A DNA stretch of 19,045 nt from Desulfobulbaceae bacterium (GTDB taxonomy: Bacteria > Desulfobacterota > Desulfobulbia > Desulfobulbales > Desulfocapsaceae), in the NCBI GenBank assembly GCA_031256095.1, contig JAIRRG010000040.1:1-19045 (forward strand). The letters are read 5' to 3'. Of this stretch, positions 8,780 to 15,068 are shown in pieces (position 1 is the first letter of the stretch; each line of letters begins with the position of its first letter). The notes under the pieces were generated by a model. That model did not search any database. It worked only from the letters and a program-made list of their open reading frames with translations, and had not been told where the DNA came from. Made by a program: the position numbers and the translations under genes.

Positions 8780-8882
8780 TATTCTTTATGTCGATGCGTC
8801 TAAGCGTTTCATCGTCGTCGCGTATAAAAATGGATGACTAAAAGCTTGTCAATGCTTTTTATGTTGATGCGTGTAAATGTTT
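8752..8882 (-). repeat. Imperfect tandem duplication (73-bp period) upstream of the fatty-acid operon
   Basis: Two copies, 8773-8809 and 8846-8882, match at 29 of 37 positions in the same orientation, with starts 73 bp apart. Read on the minus strand, both share ACGCATCRACATAAA directly followed, after a few bases, by TTGAC, and similarity continues weakly into a TTTTAT element downstream. The copies lie between the U32 gene and the acyl-CoA synthetase gene. The block looks like a duplicated promoter/operator rather than coding sequence. The repeat is directly visible; its function is inferred. Confidence 0.65.
8824..8852 (-). promoter_or_regulatory. Candidate upstream promoter for the fad operon
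   Basis: On the minus strand a perfect sigma-70 -35 hexamer TTGACA (8847-8852) is followed after 17 bp by TTTTAT (8824-8829), four of six to the -10 consensus. It lies inside the first copy of the duplicated block and would give a leader of roughly 160 nt to the ATG at 8656. The conserved box ACGCATCAACAT sits directly upstream of the -35, where an activator or repressor could bind. No start-site evidence is available. Confidence 0.45.
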
Positions 8883-8894
8883 GAACAGGGCCTT

Positions 8895-11087
8895 TCAGAC
8901 GAGGGTGCCCGCATAGTTGAAGGAGGAAAGCCTGCCAAAATTCTTCCTCTGGCCGAGTCGTTGTATGAATTCTTCGATGTCCTTGCGTGGATGGGCGGCG
9001 CTGCGGAGGTCGGCGAGGCAGTAGTCGAGGCCGGCCAGCGCCAGTTCCGGCAGGTGGGGGATGAGGGAAAAAGGGCGCAGTGGCAGGATCTGGCTGCCGG
9101 ATTGGCTTTGCCGGTGGCGGAAGGCTTCATTTTTCGGACTGATCATCGGTTTTTCCACGGCGAAAAATGGTGCCGACAAACGGGCGGTAAACAGCGCCGG
9201 CCAGCCATAAACCGTCAGGCCGAGACGAATGTTCCTCAGATTGGGGCCGCGCTTTAAAGCCTGAATGGCCTGGCGCAAGGCGTTCTTATCCAGTTCAATG
9301 GCCAGTTGCAGGGAGGTAATGCCTAACGCTGCGGCCTGGCCGAGGGCCAGCGCGTTCATCAGGTTGAAGGTGTAATCGGCGGCCAGCCGCCAGTGGCCGA
9401 GGTCGAACTGCGCCAGTTGGCCGATGTGGCCCAGTTGCAGGCGGAAGAGGCCGAGGCGGCGCAGCTCTTTCAGCATCTCCTCATAGTGTTGCCGTTCACC
9501 GTCGAAAATAACCGGCGGCAGGGCGGCGATCAGCTGCTCGGAGCCAAACCGCCGCGTCAAATTCCTAGCTTGCCTCATCATGCGCGGGCCGACATCGAAG
9601 ACGATGGCCTCCGGTGGTTGCGGCAGCGGCTGTTTCAGTATTTCCGCAGTGTCGATGCGTAGCCACCAAGGCAGCAGCGGGGCGGTATGAGCGGCTGACC
9701 TTTTCCCTTTCAGCGTTTTCGGCGAGGTTTTCTCGACGTCTTCCTCCGGTGCTGGCAGTAGCCGCCGAGCCAAGTTTTGAATCCAGGTCGATTTGGCGGT
9801 TTCGGCGGCGTGGAGTTTTTTCTCAATGGCCGGCAGGGCTAAGGCCGGGAGCGGTTTCTTCTCTTGTCGAATATCAACGAGATAGCAATCAATCGAGCGC
9901 CAGCCGCCCTCTGGCGCCTTGGGCGGGTGGATGGTCACTTCGTCGCCGACCTTGCCCGCGCTCACTTCCCGGCCCGCCAAACGCAGCGTTTTAACCGTGA
10001 AGGCCAGCCGTTCGCCGGACGGCTCGGGATGCAGGCGCAGCCGGTCGCCGACAGCCAGCGCCGCCGTCAGGCGTAGCGGCGGCAAGTCACTGGAGGTGTT
10101 AGATTTTTCCGCGTAAATCCGGCCCAGATAACGCCCGAGGTTACCCGAATGCCATGGCGAGATGGCCTTATCCGGGCGCGGCGAAAAAAAATAGCCGTCG
10201 CCGGTTTTCCGGGTCATGGCCTGAGCGAGCAGTTCCCGCGCCTCGCCCATCGCCTCTTCCAGGCGTTCCGGGGTGGCGTCCAGCAGCTGGCGGTAAGCCG
10301 CGGTCACGGTGGCGACGTAGTGGGCCGAACGCTGCCGTCCCTCAATTTTCAGTGACGTCACTCCGGCCTGGCGCAGGCCATTTATCGCTGGCAGGCCGTT
10401 CAGATCGTTCATCGAAAAGAGATAGCCGCCTTTGTTTTTCTGGCTTACGCTTGTCCCGGCGCCAATGCGGTAGGCGCGGCGGCAGGGCTGGACGCACTGG
10501 CCGCGCAGGCCGCTTTTGCCGCCGAGATACGATGAAAACAGGCATAGACCGGAATAGGCAAAACACATCGCCCCGTGGATGAAGACCTCTATCTCCACCG
10601 GCGCCCTTTGGCAGATGGCGGCGATTTGTACCACCGTTAGTTCCCTGGCCAAGACAACGCGCTTACAGCCGAGGCGGGCAAACATCTGGACGCTGGCGGC
10701 GCTGTGGGTGGTCATTAGCGTTGAGGCGTGGCAGTTCAGAGAGGGAAAATGTTCGCGGACGAGACGCAACAGCCCCAGATCCTGAACAATCAGGGCATCG
10801 GGGGTAAGTTCAGTGACCAAAGCGAGAAGGCGCAGCAGATCCTTGATTTCTTTTTGTAAAATTAGGCTGTTGGCGGCAAGATAGAATTTTTTGCCCTGGG
10901 CATGGGCGTAGCCAATCATGGCGCCGATTTCGGCAAGACGCGGCTCTTTCGCCAGATTGCGGGCATTGACGCCGGGCAATCCCATGTACACGGCGTCGGC
11001 CCCAGCTTCGATTGCCGCGAAAAAATTTTCGGCGCCGCCCGCCGGAGCGAGGAGCTCCGGCTTCGACCCCAGTTTATTCACTCTCAA
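8895..11087 (-). CDS. Peptidase U32 family protein (RlhA/YegQ-like, Fe-S)
   Basis: The 730-residue protein has the U32 hallmarks: LLAPAGGAENFFAAIEAGADAVY at the N-terminus and EVFIHGAMCFAYSGLC (about 167-182). Cys175, Cys182, Cys198 and Cys202 form a C-x6-C-x15-C-x3-C cluster, as expected for an iron-sulphur site in this family. A long C-terminal region (from about 310) makes it similar in layout to E. coli RlhA, which hydroxylates 23S rRNA; other relatives modify tRNA (TrhP). A protease role is historical and less likely. The open frame begins at TTG 11087, with GTG at 11081 as an alternative; neither has a strong ribosome-binding site, and it overlaps the end of pyrR, so translational coupling is likely. 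The exact RNA target cannot be read from the sequence. Confidence 0.85.
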   Translation of the reverse strand: MRVNKLGSKPELLAPAGGAENFFAAIEAGADAVYMGLPGVNARNLAKEPRLAEIGAMIGYAHAQGKKFYLAANSLILQKEIKDLLRLLALVTELTPDALIVQDLGLLRLVREHFPSLNCHASTLMTTHSAASVQMFARLGCKRVVLARELTVVQIAAICQRAPVEIEVFIHGAMCFAYSGLCLFSSYLGGKSGLRGQCVQPCRRAYRIGAGTSVSQKNKGGYLFSMNDLNGLPAINGLRQAGVTSLKIEGRQRSAHYVATVTAAYRQLLDATPERLEEAMGEARELLAQAMTRKTGDGYFFSPRPDKAISPWHSGNLGRYLGRIYAEKSNTSSDLPPLRLTAALAVGDRLRLHPEPSGERLAFTVKTLRLAGREVSAGKVGDEVTIHPPKAPEGGWRSIDCYLVDIRQEKKPLPALALPAIEKKLHAAETAKSTWIQNLARRLLPAPEEDVEKTSPKTLKGKRSAAHTAPLLPWWLRIDTAEILKQPLPQPPEAIVFDVGPRMMRQARNLTRRFGSEQLIAALPPVIFDGERQHYEEMLKELRRLGLFRLQLGHIGQLAQFDLGHWRLAADYTFNLMNALALGQAAALGITSLQLAIELDKNALRQAIQALKRGPNLRNIRLGLTVYGWPALFTARLSAPFFAVEKPMISPKNEAFRHRQSQSGSQILPLRPFSLIPHLPELALAGLDYCLADLRSAAHPRKDIEEFIQRLGQRKNFGRLSSFNYAGTLV

Positions 11088-11604
11088 TCACCACGACATT
11101 TTCCTCGCCGCCGCCGAGCCGCACCGTGATCCGCTCATCGGGTAAAATTGCCGCCCGGAGACCGGTGTAATCCGGTTGAATCGGCAGCTCACGCCCACCG
11201 CGGTCAGCCAATACCGCCAATTGCACGGTCTTGGGCCGACCGTAATCCATGATCGCGTCCATGGCGGCGCGGATGGTGCGGCCCGTGAAGATGACGTCAT
11301 CGACAAGGAGCAAATGGGCGCCATCAACTTCAAAGGCGATATCAGTGGTGCGCACCACCGGATTCTGGCTGACCAAACTCCAGTCGTCGCGATACAGGTT
11401 AATGTCAAGCGTCCCGTAATCGACGCGATGGGAAAAATGCTCGCCGATGATGGTGCGCAGACGCTGGGCCAGGAAAACTCCACAGGTGTGGATGCCAACA
11501 AGGGCCAGGCGACCGGCGGCGGAATTGTTTTCGAGAATTTGTAAGGCGATACGTTGCAGGGCAAGATCGATATCGTGCTCTCGCATGAGGATGCGCTGAT
11601 TCAT
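11074..11604 (-). CDS. pyrR: PyrR bifunctional pyr operon regulator / uracil phosphoribosyltransferase
   Basis: The 176-residue product has the length and sequence of PyrR. The PRPP-binding motif VDDVIFTGRTIR (101-112) is followed by GRPKTVQLAVLADRGGRELPI, which is typical of PyrR and distinguishes it from other phosphoribosyltransferases. In Gram-positive bacteria PyrR binds pyr mRNA leaders in response to UMP/UTP and also has uracil phosphoribosyltransferase activity; in Gram-negative relatives the RNA role is less well established. The ATG at 11604 overlaps the purN TGA as ATGA and has AGAGGG upstream inside purN. Its end overlaps the U32 gene. No PyrR-type anti-antiterminator leader was recognised in this window, and no pyrimidine genes are present, so any regulatory target would be elsewhere. 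Confidence 0.93.
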   Translation of the reverse strand: MNQRILMREHDIDLALQRIALQILENNSAAGRLALVGIHTCGVFLAQRLRTIIGEHFSHRVDYGTLDINLYRDDWSLVSQNPVVRTTDIAFEVDGAHLLLVDDVIFTGRTIRAAMDAIMDYGRPKTVQLAVLADRGGRELPIQPDYTGLRAAILPDERITVRLGGGEENVVVIESE

Positions 11605-12182
11605 TGCCCGGCCCTCTGCCAGAAATAATCGACGCCCAGGGCGGCGACGCGGCTTATCGCCTCCGGGTAGGCCAGACATTCGGCGGCGAAGACTTTTTTG
11701 GCGATGGTGTCGGCGTCATCGCCAAAGTCCAGGGCCACCGCTTTCTGGCAGATAATCGGCCCGTGGTCATAGAGACCGTCGGCGAAATGAACGGTGCAGC
11801 CGCTGACCAGACAACCGCGCGCCTTCACCGCTTCATGGACGTGATGGCCGTAAAAGCCCGGCCCACAGAAAGCGGGAATCAACGACGGATGAATGTTCAG
11901 CACGCGCCGGGCCAGCGCTGGCGGAGGCTGGTAGAGTTTCAGATAGCCGGCCAGGCAGATCAGATCGACCTGGTAGTTGGCGAGGATGGCGTTGGTGTTG
12001 GCGCTATTCTTCGCGTAAAAATCTGGGTAGCCGTAATCTCTGGCCTTTTTTAGGCCCAAGGCGTTTTCGACATCGGCGATAACCACGCGGACATCGGCGT
12101 CCAGTTTTTTTGCCAGGATTTGATCGTGGAAGTTGTCAAGCGTTCTGCCGGTGCCCGACAACAATACCGCCAGGTTCAGCAT
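11601..12182 (-). CDS. purN: Phosphoribosylglycinamide formyltransferase
   Basis: The 193-residue GAR transformylase adds a formyl group from 10-formyl-tetrahydrofolate to GAR, the third step of purine synthesis. The catalytic signature is intact: Asn96 and His98 in LNIHPSLIPAF, and Asp139 in GLYDHGPIICQ. The intervening segment FCGPGFYGHHVHEAV differs from the E. coli PurN loop and resembles a variant I recall from other phyla such as Bacteroidetes. The N-terminal VLLSGTGRTLDN is also a variant of the usual phosphate-binding SGNGSN loop. The ATG at 12182 follows a strong AGGAGG; the longer upstream frame overlaps purH out of frame. It overlaps purH by 7 bp and pyrR by 4 bp, so the three are one transcription unit. 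Confidence 0.92.
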   Translation of the reverse strand: MLNLAVLLSGTGRTLDNFHDQILAKKLDADVRVVIADVENALGLKKARDYGYPDFYAKNSANTNAILANYQVDLICLAGYLKLYQPPPALARRVLNIHPSLIPAFCGPGFYGHHVHEAVKARGCLVSGCTVHFADGLYDHGPIICQKAVALDFGDDADTIAKKVFAAECLAYPEAISRVAALGVDYFWQRAGQ

Positions 12183-12802
12183 GATTCCTCCTGCAAATAA
12201 GGGTTGCCGATGACCGGAACCCGCTTCAGCCAGGCGCTGATCGCGGCGTCGTAGTGGGCGGTGAGGGCGAAGACCTTTTTTGCCAGATAAAAACGGGTGG
12301 TCAACTGGGTGTTGCCGCTGGCGCAAAGTTCCTGCAAGACCTGTGAATAATCCGCCGGATCGACCACCACGGTCACGTCTTTGAAGTTTTTGGCGGCGGC
12401 GCGCAGCATCGTTGGGCCGCCAATATCAATGTTTTCAATGGCGTCGGCGAGCGTGCAGCCGGGTTTGGCCACGGTTTTTTCAAAATCGTAGAGATTGACC
12501 GCCACCAGATCAATGGCTTCCAGGCCCTGTTCAGAGCATTGCCGTTCATGTTCGGGATTACCGCGCTGGAAGAGGATGCCGCCATGGACCTTGGGATGGA
12601 GGGTTTTGATGCGGCCACCAAGCATTTCCGGAAATCCCGTAAAGGTGGAGACATCGGTAACTTCAAGCCCAGCATCGCGCAGCATTTTGGCGGTGCCGCC
12701 GGTGGAAAGGAACTGCACACCCAGCTTGGCCAGGACCTCGACAAAGGCGGTGGCTTGCGTCTTATCGGTGAGACTGATGAGTGCCCGTTTAATCTTTTCC
12801 AT
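12176..12802 (-). CDS. purH: Stand-alone IMP cyclohydrolase (N-terminal domain of PurH only)
   Basis: The 208-residue protein matches only the MGS-like IMP cyclohydrolase half of PurH, which closes FAICAR to IMP. Visible motifs: ISLTDKT (9-15), FLSTGGTAKML (31-41), RIKTLHPKVHGG with Lys66 (64-75), AVNLYDFEKTV (101-111), and NIDIGGPTMLRAAAKN (124-139). The end, FALTAHYDAAISAWL, is where bifunctional PurH (about 515 aa) passes into its AICAR transformylase domain. Here a stop follows within about 20 codons and purN begins across it, so this is not a frameshift artefact of a longer gene. The start has AAGGGAG upstream and overlaps hslR by 14 bp. The AICAR formylation step must be supplied from elsewhere. 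Confidence 0.9.
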   Translation of the reverse strand: MEKIKRALISLTDKTQATAFVEVLAKLGVQFLSTGGTAKMLRDAGLEVTDVSTFTGFPEMLGGRIKTLHPKVHGGILFQRGNPEHERQCSEQGLEAIDLVAVNLYDFEKTVAKPGCTLADAIENIDIGGPTMLRAAAKNFKDVTVVVDPADYSQVLQELCASGNTQLTTRFYLAKKVFALTAHYDAAISAWLKRVPVIGNPYLQEESC

Positions 12803-13223
12803 GGTCTTCTCCCTTGCGTACGAAGGCGATGATTTTTCGGCGATTCCGCTTGCTTGGCCGACCAGTGCCTGCGGCAAAACCCAACTGGCCTGCGGCCAGT
12901 TTTTGCATTTCCCGTTCCTGCTCGCGCCGCCTTAGGCTTTCTTCGCTTTCCAGGTAGAGCTGGCGGGCTTCCGCGACCGGCCGGCGCTGACCGCTGAGCG
13001 CCAGCACCTCGATTTCAAAGAGTGCCGTTCCGGCGCGGACTGTAAGACGATCGCCGACATTCAGATGGTGCGCCGGCTTAAGGCGCTGCACCTTGCCCCC
13101 TTCGACGGCTTCAGCGGCCATGGCGCGGGTCTTGAAAAAACGGGCGGCCCACAGCCATTTATCGAGGCGGACGGCGGGCGCGGCTGTTCTGTCTGTAGCT
13201 TCGTGTCCGGTTCCAGCGGCCAT
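12789..13223 (-). CDS. hslR: Hsp15-like S4-domain RNA-binding protein
   Basis: The 144-residue basic protein has an S4 domain at about 18-62 beginning VRLDKWLWAARFFKTRAMA and containing EGGKV and NVGDRLTVR. It is followed by a helical charged region (RRPVAEARQLYLESEESLRRRE) that matches E. coli Hsp15, and a basic tail with RPSKRNRRK. Hsp15 binds stalled 50S subunits carrying nascent chains and recycles them after heat shock. The length is close to that of the E. coli protein (133 aa). The ATG at 13223 has GGTGAG upstream. It is the first gene of the minus-strand unit and divergent from folE2; its last codons overlap the start of purH. No heat-shock promoter was recognised in the 107-bp divergent gap. 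Confidence 0.88.
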   Translation of the reverse strand: MAAGTGHEATDRTAAPAVRLDKWLWAARFFKTRAMAAEAVEGGKVQRLKPAHHLNVGDRLTVRAGTALFEIEVLALSGQRRPVAEARQLYLESEESLRRREQEREMQKLAAGQLGFAAGTGRPSKRNRRKIIAFVRKGEDHGKD

Positions 13224-13282
13224 ATTTTCTCACCAGGAAAGCAACCAAACTACACCGAAAGCATGAGCAGCGCAGCAAAAAA

Positions 13283-13316
13283 GCTGGTTGTTGCTCCTCA
13301 GAAAAGCAGGTAAATT
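13283..13316 (+). promoter_or_regulatory. Weak candidate promoter for folE2
   Basis: In the hslR-folE2 divergent gap, TTGTTG is followed after about 17 bp by TAAATT, shortly before the ATG. Matches to consensus are only three and four of six, so this is a suggestion. If right, the transcript leader would be very short, which would fit the absence of a ribosome-binding site. No Zur-like operator palindrome was seen. Confidence 0.2.
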
Positions 13317-13330
13317 AAAATACCTTCCAC

Positions 13331-14140
13331 ATGCTTTTTCCCGAGAAACAGTGCGGGCTTGATCATCAGAAAACTGTCATGCACATCGAAGAAGTCGGCG
13401 TCAGAGCTATTCATTTCCCGGTTAAAATCAAGGAAAAGGGCGGTCAGCCGCAACATACCATCGCCACCATTTCCATGCAGGCCAGTCTGCCCGCCGCCCC
13501 GAAAGGTGGCTGCATTGACACCTTTGTCGCCATCCTTAACCGTTCGGTTGAGGCTTTCAGCGTTCGGCGTTTCCGCGAGATTCTCACGCAGGTGAGGGAA
13601 GGCCTGCAAGCGAAAAGCGCCAGCATGGAAATGACCTTTCCCTATTTCATCAAGAAGAGGGCGCCGGTTAGTGGCACCGGCAGCCTGATGGAATACAGTT
13701 GCACCTTCGCCGGCACAGTTGGTGAGCGCGACGAGATGATCATCACGGTACGGGTGCCGGTGACAACGCTTTGTCCCTGCTCGAAGGAGATCAGCGAGCA
13801 GGGAGCGCACAATCAGCGGGCCGAGGTGGTGTTGAACGTCAAAACCGACAGGCTGGTGTGGCTCGAAGATTTGATCACTTTGATTGAACAGTCGGCTTCT
13901 TGCGAACTGTACGCCCTCCTGAAAAGGCCGGATGAAAAATTCGTCACGGAAAAAGCCTACAACAACCCAATGTTTGTCGAGGACGTGGTGCGCAAGGTGG
14001 CGGTGGCGGCGCTGGCCCATCCGGATATCCGCTGGTTCTCGGCCGGGGTCGAAAGTTTTGAGTCCATCCACAAACACAGCGCCTACGCCTTTGTCGATAG
14101 CGACGATATGCCACGGCCAGCCATGCCGCGAGCAGCCTGA
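13331..14140 (+). CDS. folE2: GTP cyclohydrolase I type IB (FolE2)
   Basis: The 269-residue enzyme converts GTP to dihydroneopterin triphosphate, the first step toward folate and also toward queuosine-type deazapurines. The FolE2 signature VPVTTLCPCSKEISEQGAHNQR (142-163) is present, with Cys148 and His160 at the metal-site positions, and SIHKHSAYA near the C-terminus. FolE2 tolerates metals other than zinc, unlike FolE. The start at 13331 is the first ATG after an in-frame stop, but no Shine-Dalgarno sequence precedes it; the next ATG (13379) would remove residues leading into the conserved EEVGVRAIHFPVK segment and also lacks one. It is convergent with rdgB (14 bp apart). The product would supply the folate cofactor used by PurN, but no shared control is visible. 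Confidence 0.93.
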   Translation: MLFPEKQCGLDHQKTVMHIEEVGVRAIHFPVKIKEKGGQPQHTIATISMQASLPAAPKGGCIDTFVAILNRSVEAFSVRRFREILTQVREGLQAKSASMEMTFPYFIKKRAPVSGTGSLMEYSCTFAGTVGERDEMIITVRVPVTTLCPCSKEISEQGAHNQRAEVVLNVKTDRLVWLEDLITLIEQSASCELYALLKRPDEKFVTEKAYNNPMFVEDVVRKVAVAALAHPDIRWFSAGVESFESIHKHSAYAFVDSDDMPRPAMPRAA

Positions 14141-14154
14141 GCGCCAGCGGTGGA

Positions 14155-14826
14155 TTATTTTCCCGACCAGTCGTCGGTGAACTGGCTGTGATCGGGTTTT
14201 GCCGGTTTTTCTTCGGCGAGCCGCTGTTCCAGCCATGTGAGTACCTTATCGATTTCACCGCGAAGTTGGGCCAGGGCCTTGCCGCGGTGGCTAACCCGGT
14301 TTTTCTCCGTGGCCGACAGTTCGGCAAAGCTCTTGCCGAGCGAAGGGAACCAGAACAGGGGATCGTAGCCGAAGCCCGAGACGCCGCGTTTTTCGCGCAG
14401 AATTTCCCCTTGGCAAGAATCCTCATAGGTCAGGGCTGGGCCAGAGGGTACGGCAATGGAAATAACGCAGGTAAAATGCGCCCTGCGGTTCGTGATCTTT
14501 TCCATTTTAGCCAAGAGTTTCTGGCAGTTATCGTCATCTCCGGCCATCTCTCCGGCGTAACGGGCCGAATAAACGCCCGGTTCACCATCCAAGGCATCGA
14601 CGCACAGGCCGGAATCGTCGGCGATGGCCGGTAACCCCAGAATTTTTGCGGTATGCAGTGCCTTCTTGTAGGCGTTTTCCTTAAAGGTTTTGCCATCTTC
14701 CACTGCTTCCGGAATTTTCGGGAACTCCTTCAACGAGGCTATACGTACCGGAAAGCCAGCGAGAATCTCCTGAAATTCCTTGACCTTATTCTGGTTGCCG
14801 GTCGCCAGCACAATCATCGGGATCAT
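14155..14826 (-). CDS. rdgB: XTP/dITP diphosphatase (Ham1/RdgB non-canonical purine NTPase)
   Basis: The 223-residue pyrophosphatase removes dITP, ITP and XTP from nucleotide pools by hydrolysis to the monophosphate. Motifs: ATGNQNKVKEF (8-18) with the phosphate-binding TGNxxK, FKENAYKKA (48-56), ADDSGLCVDAL (69-79) with catalytic aspartates, PGVYSARYAG (83-92), GFGYDPLFW (151-159), and SHRGKAL (179-185). It is a little longer than E. coli RdgB because of a charged C-terminal tail. The ATG at 14826 is preceded by AAGGAAGAAG; a second in-frame ATG lies three codons later. It stands alone on the minus strand between nadB and folE2. Confidence 0.95.
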   Translation of the reverse strand: MIPMIVLATGNQNKVKEFQEILAGFPVRIASLKEFPKIPEAVEDGKTFKENAYKKALHTAKILGLPAIADDSGLCVDALDGEPGVYSARYAGEMAGDDDNCQKLLAKMEKITNRRAHFTCVISIAVPSGPALTYEDSCQGEILREKRGVSGFGYDPLFWFPSLGKSFAELSATEKNRVSHRGKALAQLRGEIDKVLTWLEQRLAEEKPAKPDHSQFTDDWSGK

Positions 14827-15043
14827 TTCTTCTTCCTTTTCTCAAATTACCGGTCAATAGGCGTTCTGCTCGCTGAAGGGCGACTGCACTGCAACCAGTA
14901 GATTCTTAACTCCTTAGAAATTTTCACTCCATCAGGCCGGGCTGGCCAGCTTCACCCTCAAAAGCCATGGCGGAAATCGAGCTCGAAAAAGGTCTAACCA
15001 TAAAACCGCCACCATACTTCAGCATTGCCCAATATACAGAATC

Positions 15044-15055
15044 TTTTCCGGAAAA
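15044..15055. repeat. 12-bp perfect palindrome after nadB
   Basis: TTTTCCGGAAAA lies 13 bp beyond the nadB stop codon in the 242-bp nadB-rdgB interval. It is too short, and lacks a GC-rich stem with a following U tract, to be called an intrinsic terminator. It may be a protein site or chance. The rest of the 14827-15068 interval shows no gene or clear terminator. Confidence 0.3.
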
Positions 15056-15068
15056 ACCTTATCGTATC

